The position numbers were made by a program, and so were the translations under genes. From Flavobacteriales bacterium (GTDB lineage: Bacteria > Bacteroidota > Bacteroidia > Flavobacteriales > BACL11): a stretch of DNA of 8,777 bases. Of this stretch, positions 5,162 through 8,777 are shown in pieces. Location: the NCBI GenBank assembly GCA_018675825.1, contig JABGXK010000129.1:1-8777 (forward strand), in the 5' to 3' direction. Under the pieces are notes generated by a model. It did no database searches and was not told where the DNA came from. It worked only from the letters and a program-made list of their open reading frames with translations. The first letter of the stretch is position 1, and each line of letters begins with the position of its first letter.

Positions 5162-8041
5162 CTATTTTTCATAATCAGACATAGGAGGACAAGAACAAAT
5201 TAAATTTCTATCTCCAAAAGCATCATTCACTCTCCTCACTGTAGGCCAAAACTTTTTCACTTTTAACCATTCTAAAGGAAATACTGCTTTCTCTCTTGAA
5301 TAAGGGAAATCCCAATTATCATTTAAAGCTAAATTCATTGTATGAGGTGCATTCTTGAGAACGTTATTTATAGGATCTACCTCTTTATTGATAATTTGAT
5401 TAATTTCATTTTTAATACCTATAAGTGCGTCACAAAACCTATCTAATTCTTCAATACTTTCACTTTCAGTAGGTTCAATCATTACAGTATTTACTACTGG
5501 AAAAGATACTGTAGGAGCGTGAAAACTATAATCCATAAGTCTTTTTGAAATATCAACAACCTCAATACCATGTTGTTTAAATAATCTAAAATCAATAATC
5601 ATTTCATGACCAACTCTGTTCTGATCTCCACAATAAAGCACTTCATAATTATCTGCTAGACGCTCTTTTATATAATTAGCATTTAATATTGCAATCTCAG
5701 TAGATTTTTTTAAACCTTCAGCTCCTAACATTTTAATATAAGCGTATGATATTGTAAGTGCTAATGCACTTCCCCAGGGAGCAGATGAAATTGACATTCC
5801 ATTTTCGCCACCCATAGAAATCATAGAATTATTAGGAAGGAAATCTTTTAAATGTTCTACAACACCAATAGGACCTACTCCAGGGCCTCCTCCTCCATGA
5901 GGAATTGCAAATGTCTTATGTAAATTAAGGTGACATACATCCGCACCTATTATAGCTGGATTTGTAAGTCCAACTTGAGCATTCATATTTGCCCCATCCA
6001 TATAAACCTGACCTCCATGATCATGTATGATTGATGTTATTTCTATTATACGCTCTTCAAAAACTCCATGAGTAGAAGGATATGTAATCATTAATGCTGC
6101 TAATTTATCCTTATACTCAATAGCTTTTTCTTTAAGAACATCTACATTAATATTTCCTTTTTCATCACAAGGAGTAACAACTACTTCCATTCCAGCCATT
6201 ACTGCAGATGCCGGATTAGTTCCATGTGCTGAAGAAGGGATTAAGCATATATTTCTATTAAAATCTCCTCTACTAGCATGGTAAGCTCTAATTACCATTA
6301 AGCCAGCATACTCACCTTGAGCTCCAGAATTTGGTTGAAGGCTCATGCCATCAAAACCAGTAATCTCACACAGCATACTTTCTAATTCTCTAAAAATAGT
6401 CTGATAACCTTTTGTTTGCTCTACAGGAGCAAAAGGATGAATATTATTAAATTCTGGCCAACTTAAACAGAAAAGTTCAGATGCAGCATTTAATTTCATT
6501 GTACAAGAACCTAAAGGAATCATAGAATTAGTTAATGAAAAATCTTTATTCTCAAGGCTCTTTATATATCGCATCATATCAGTCTCTGAGTGATATTTAT
6601 TAAAGATTCTATGTTGCATAAATACAGATTTTCTAATCAAATGATCTTCTAAATTGAGACACTGATTATTTAGAGAAAGCACTTCATTAATCAAATTCTC
6701 GGAATCTTTATGTCCAGAACTTAAAGCAAATATTTGTAAAATATCTTTAATTGTTTCTATATCATCTTTTTCATCAATACTAATAGAAACATAGTTACTA
6801 GCAATAATATTAAAATTAACTTTTTTAGCATTAGATTGAAAAATTATATTTTCTAAATTTACATTACCCAATTTAATTTTAATTGTATCAAAAAAGTTTT
6901 TATTTATCTGATGATATCCTAGCTGCTTTAATCCTTCTGAAAGGATAGAGGTGAGATTATGGATCTCAGATGCAATTCCTTTAATACCTTCAGGACCATG
7001 ATAGACGCCATACATTCCAGCCATCGTAGCTAATAAAGCTTGAGCTGTACAAATGTTTGAAGTAGCTTTTTCTCTTTTAATATGTTGCTCTCTGGTTTGG
7101 AGAGCCATACGTAATGCTTCGTTCCCATCAAGGTCTTGACTAACACCAATAATTCTTCCTGGAATATTTCTTTTATATTTTTCTAATGTTGCAAAATAGG
7201 CTGCATGGGGACCCCCATAACCCAATGGAATTCCAAACCTTTGAGTTGTTCCAACAACAACATCTACCCCCCATTCACCTGGTGGTATCAATAATGTTAA
7301 GCTTAATAAATCTGCAGCCACAACAATTGCAATTTGTTTTTCTTTTAACTTCTTTGTAAGATCAATATAATTAAACACCTCACCATATTTTCCAGGATAT
7401 TGAAATAAAACACCAAAGTATGATTCATTAAAATTATTGTCTAAATGATTACCAATAATGATTTCAATACCTAAAGGTTCAGATCTAGTTTTTAAAATAT
7501 CAATTGTTTGAGGTAGACATAGTTCTGAAACAAAAAACTTATTTACCTCCTCTTTCTTTTGATTACGACTTCTTGCATTATAGAGCATAATCATTGCTTC
7601 CGCTGCTGATGTCCCTTCATCTAATAAAGATGCATTTGCTAAATCCATGGCTGTTAGATCACTTACCATAGTTTGAAAATTTAATAGAGCCTCTAACCTA
7701 CCTTGAGAAATTTCTGCTTGATACGGAGTATATGATGTATACCATCCTGGGTTTTCTAAAATATTTCGTTGAATAACTCCAGGAAGAACCGTATTATAAT
7801 ATCCCATACCAATGTAAGAACGATAGCAACTATTTTTTGAAGCTAACATTTTCATGTGTTCAATAAATCTATTCTCAGGTAAAGGATCAGGTAAATCCAT
7901 TATATTATTTAACTGAATATGTGCAGGTATAGTTTGATTAATTAATTCCTCAATTGTCTCAACTCCAACAGTATTCAGCATTGTATTGATTTCAAATTTT
8001 CTGGGCCCAATATGTCTATCGGAAAAAGTATATTTTTTCAT
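5162..8041 (-). CDS. gcvP: Glycine dehydrogenase (decarboxylating), P-protein of the glycine cleavage system
   Basis: This 959-aa protein is the PLP-dependent enzyme that decarboxylates glycine and passes the aminomethyl group to the lipoyl arm of the H-protein (GcvH), feeding one-carbon units to tetrahydrofolate in the cytoplasm. It is the long single-chain form, both halves fused, and its length matches that form. Visible landmarks: FSDRHIGP at 6-13; SYIGMGYYNT at 75-84; DEGTSAAEAM at 141-150; REKATSNICTAQ at 323-334; MIPLGSCTMKLN at 507-518; NSGAQGEYAGL at 571-581; SSAHGTNPASA at 603-613; STHGVFE at 656-662; DGANMNAQVG at 682-691; and HLNLHKTFAIPHGGGGPG at 704-721, where K709 is the expected Schiff-base lysine. 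The frame is intact with no missing key motif. gcvT and gcvH are not in the window, so the system's genes are not all clustered here. It is divergent from the DEAD-box gene and upstream of the secreted paralogues, with which no functional link is evident. There is no Shine-Dalgarno sequence at the start, as usual in this phylum. Confidence 0.98.
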   Translation of the reverse strand: MKKYTFSDRHIGPRKFEINTMLNTVGVETIEELINQTIPAHIQLNNIMDLPDPLPENRFIEHMKMLASKNSCYRSYIGMGYYNTVLPGVIQRNILENPGWYTSYTPYQAEISQGRLEALLNFQTMVSDLTAMDLANASLLDEGTSAAEAMIMLYNARSRNQKKEEVNKFFVSELCLPQTIDILKTRSEPLGIEIIIGNHLDNNFNESYFGVLFQYPGKYGEVFNYIDLTKKLKEKQIAIVVAADLLSLTLLIPPGEWGVDVVVGTTQRFGIPLGYGGPHAAYFATLEKYKRNIPGRIIGVSQDLDGNEALRMALQTREQHIKREKATSNICTAQALLATMAGMYGVYHGPEGIKGIASEIHNLTSILSEGLKQLGYHQINKNFFDTIKIKLGNVNLENIIFQSNAKKVNFNIIASNYVSISIDEKDDIETIKDILQIFALSSGHKDSENLINEVLSLNNQCLNLEDHLIRKSVFMQHRIFNKYHSETDMMRYIKSLENKDFSLTNSMIPLGSCTMKLNAASELFCLSWPEFNNIHPFAPVEQTKGYQTIFRELESMLCEITGFDGMSLQPNSGAQGEYAGLMVIRAYHASRGDFNRNICLIPSSAHGTNPASAVMAGMEVVVTPCDEKGNINVDVLKEKAIEYKDKLAALMITYPSTHGVFEERIIEITSIIHDHGGQVYMDGANMNAQVGLTNPAIIGADVCHLNLHKTFAIPHGGGGPGVGPIGVVEHLKDFLPNNSMISMGGENGMSISSAPWGSALALTISYAYIKMLGAEGLKKSTEIAILNANYIKERLADNYEVLYCGDQNRVGHEMIIDFRLFKQHGIEVVDISKRLMDYSFHAPTVSFPVVNTVMIEPTESESIEELDRFCDALIGIKNEINQIINKEVDPINNVLKNAPHTMNLALNDNWDFPYSREKAVFPLEWLKVKKFWPTVRRVNDAFGDRNLICSCPPMSDYEK

Positions 8042-8058
8042 CTAAAATAATTTAAGCG

Positions 8059-8066
8059 CAAAAGTA
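8059..8066 (-). promoter_or_regulatory. Putative -7 promoter element for gcvP
   Basis: On the - strand TACTTTTG (8066-8059) matches TAnnTTTG and ends 17 nt before the gcvP start codon, implying a very short leader. No TTG is found at a normal -33 distance. The short leader leaves no room for a glycine riboswitch, and none is seen. Confidence 0.45.
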
Positions 8067-8138
8067 ATAAATGTAAATATATTTAAGCATAATGAAAATC
8101 TAAAAAAAAACGATTATTTTATAAAAAGAAAATCTAAA

Positions 8139-8166
8139 TTGTCACAAGTAAAAAAGTGTATTTTTG
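8139..8166 (+). promoter_or_regulatory. Putative promoter for the DEAD-box helicase gene
   Basis: TTG at 8139-8141 and TATTTTTG at 8159-8166, separated by 17 nt, form the best-matching Bacteroidetes promoter in the window (TTG, N17, TAnnTTTG). The -7 motif ends only 12 nt before the ATG at 8179, and 11 of those bases are A. The transcript leader would therefore be about 6-10 nt of nearly pure A. Confidence 0.7.
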
Positions 8167-8178
8167 CAAAAAAAAAAA

Positions 8179-8777
8179 ATGACATTTTCTAAACTCGGAC
8201 TAAATAAAAATCTTCAAAAAGCCATCAAAGATTTAGGATTTGTTGAACCTACACCTATACAAAAAGATACCATTCCGTATCTTATTAATGAAAATAAAGA
8301 TCTAATAGCTCTTGCTCAAACGGGAACAGGAAAAACTGCTGCATTTGGATTACCCATAATTGAAAAGATTGAAATCAACAGAAAAATACCCCAATCTATT
8401 ATATTATGTCCTACCAGAGAATTGTGTTTGCAAATAACAAAAGACATGGATTCTTATGCTAAATATATTAAAGGATTAAAAATAACAGCTGTTTACGGTG
8501 GAGCAAATATTCAAACACAGATAAGAGCTTTAACATCAGGGACACAAATAGTTGTTGGTACTCCTGGACGAGTAATTGATTTAATCAAAAGAAAGAAACT
8601 TAAACTAAATGATATAGAAACTGTAGTTTTAGATGAAGCAGATGAAATGCTTAATATGGGATTTAAAGAAGATTTAGACACTATACTAGCTGAGACACCT
8701 GAAGAAAAACAAACACTATTATTCTCAGCTACAATGCCAAAAGAAGTGATGAGAATTACAAAAAACTATATGTTTAG
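8179..8777 (+). CDS. DEAD-box ATP-dependent RNA helicase, N-terminal part (runs off right edge)
   Basis: ATG at 8179 opens a frame of 199 complete codons that is still open at the window end. It carries the first RecA-like domain with its motifs in order: Q-motif with F3, G20-F21 and PTPIQ at 24-28; motif I AQTGTGKT at 46-53; motif Ia PTREL at 78-82; GG at 107-108; motif Ib TPGR at 128-131; motif II DEAD at 152-155; motif III SAT at 183-185. All residues needed for ATP binding and hydrolysis in this half are present. The second RecA domain and any C-terminal extension, which separate DeaD/CsdA, RhlE and DbpA types, lie outside the window, so no subfamily is assigned. Members unwind short RNA duplexes in ribosome assembly, RNA decay or cold adaptation. 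Only this start makes sense: it follows the promoter motif directly and gives a standard N-terminus. It is divergently transcribed from gcvP across 137 bp. Confidence 0.96.
   Translation, partial: MTFSKLGLNKNLQKAIKDLGFVEPTPIQKDTIPYLINENKDLIALAQTGTGKTAAFGLPIIEKIEINRKIPQSIILCPTRELCLQITKDMDSYAKYIKGLKITAVYGGANIQTQIRALTSGTQIVVGTPGRVIDLIKRKKLKLNDIETVVLDEADEMLNMGFKEDLDTILAETPEEKQTLLFSATMPKEVMRITKNYMF

Noticed and set aside
8042..8178. Glycine riboswitch upstream of gcvP
   Set aside because: The leader between the -7 motif and the gcvP ATG is under 20 nt, the divergent gap is AT-rich, and no paired-aptamer structure is visible.
1..8777. Defence, CRISPR or mobile-element system
   Set aside because: No spacer-repeat array, transposase, integrase, nuclease or toxin-antitoxin pair was found; the helicase has standard housekeeping DEAD-box motifs.

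Overview
The window is AT-rich DNA that fits the Bacteroidota, most likely a Flavobacteriales-type and perhaps marine bacterium. Three signs agree. Genes are preceded by the Bacteroidetes -7 promoter motif TAnnTTTG and lack Shine-Dalgarno sequences. Both complete secreted proteins end in a type A sorting domain of the type IX secretion system (T9SS). All three secreted proteins have a glutamine directly after the predicted signal peptidase I site. No species can be named from this sequence.

Layout, right to left in the direction most genes are transcribed. At the right edge, on the + strand, is the N-terminal third or so of a DEAD-box RNA helicase (8179 to the window end). It diverges across 137 bp from gcvP, a full-length glycine dehydrogenase (decarboxylating) on the - strand (5162-8041). 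Downstream of gcvP on the same strand are three paralogous genes for large secreted, surface-directed proteins: 3208-5067 (complete), 1129-3012 (complete) and 1-1041 (5' part only, running off the left edge). Each paralogue has its own putative TAnnTTTG promoter. The two complete genes each end in a strong intrinsic terminator hairpin, so the array looks like repeated promoter-gene-terminator cassettes rather than one operon.

The secreted paralogues share one architecture: signal peptide; a jelly-roll domain resembling cleaved-adhesin/MAM/choice-of-anchor J domains and ending in a W-x-(I/V)-D-D strand; a conserved GGWWxGYQ junction; an Ig/CARDB-like domain; a second beta-sandwich with conserved GRSCGGQV, GTGYMAAV and QDNGCDIG motifs; and, in the two complete copies, the T9SS C-terminal domain. 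The first domain is much less conserved between copies than the rest, as expected for a variable recognition head on a conserved scaffold, but no ligand can be inferred. gcvP and the helicase are housekeeping genes with no evident functional tie to the array.

The most unusual material is the paralogue array: its shared, apparently uncharacterised core; the nesting of one gene's promoter in the previous gene's terminator (1067-1108); and the cluster of small repeats in the 3013-3207 intergenic region. I see no RNA genes, CRISPR array, insertion sequence or complete defence system.
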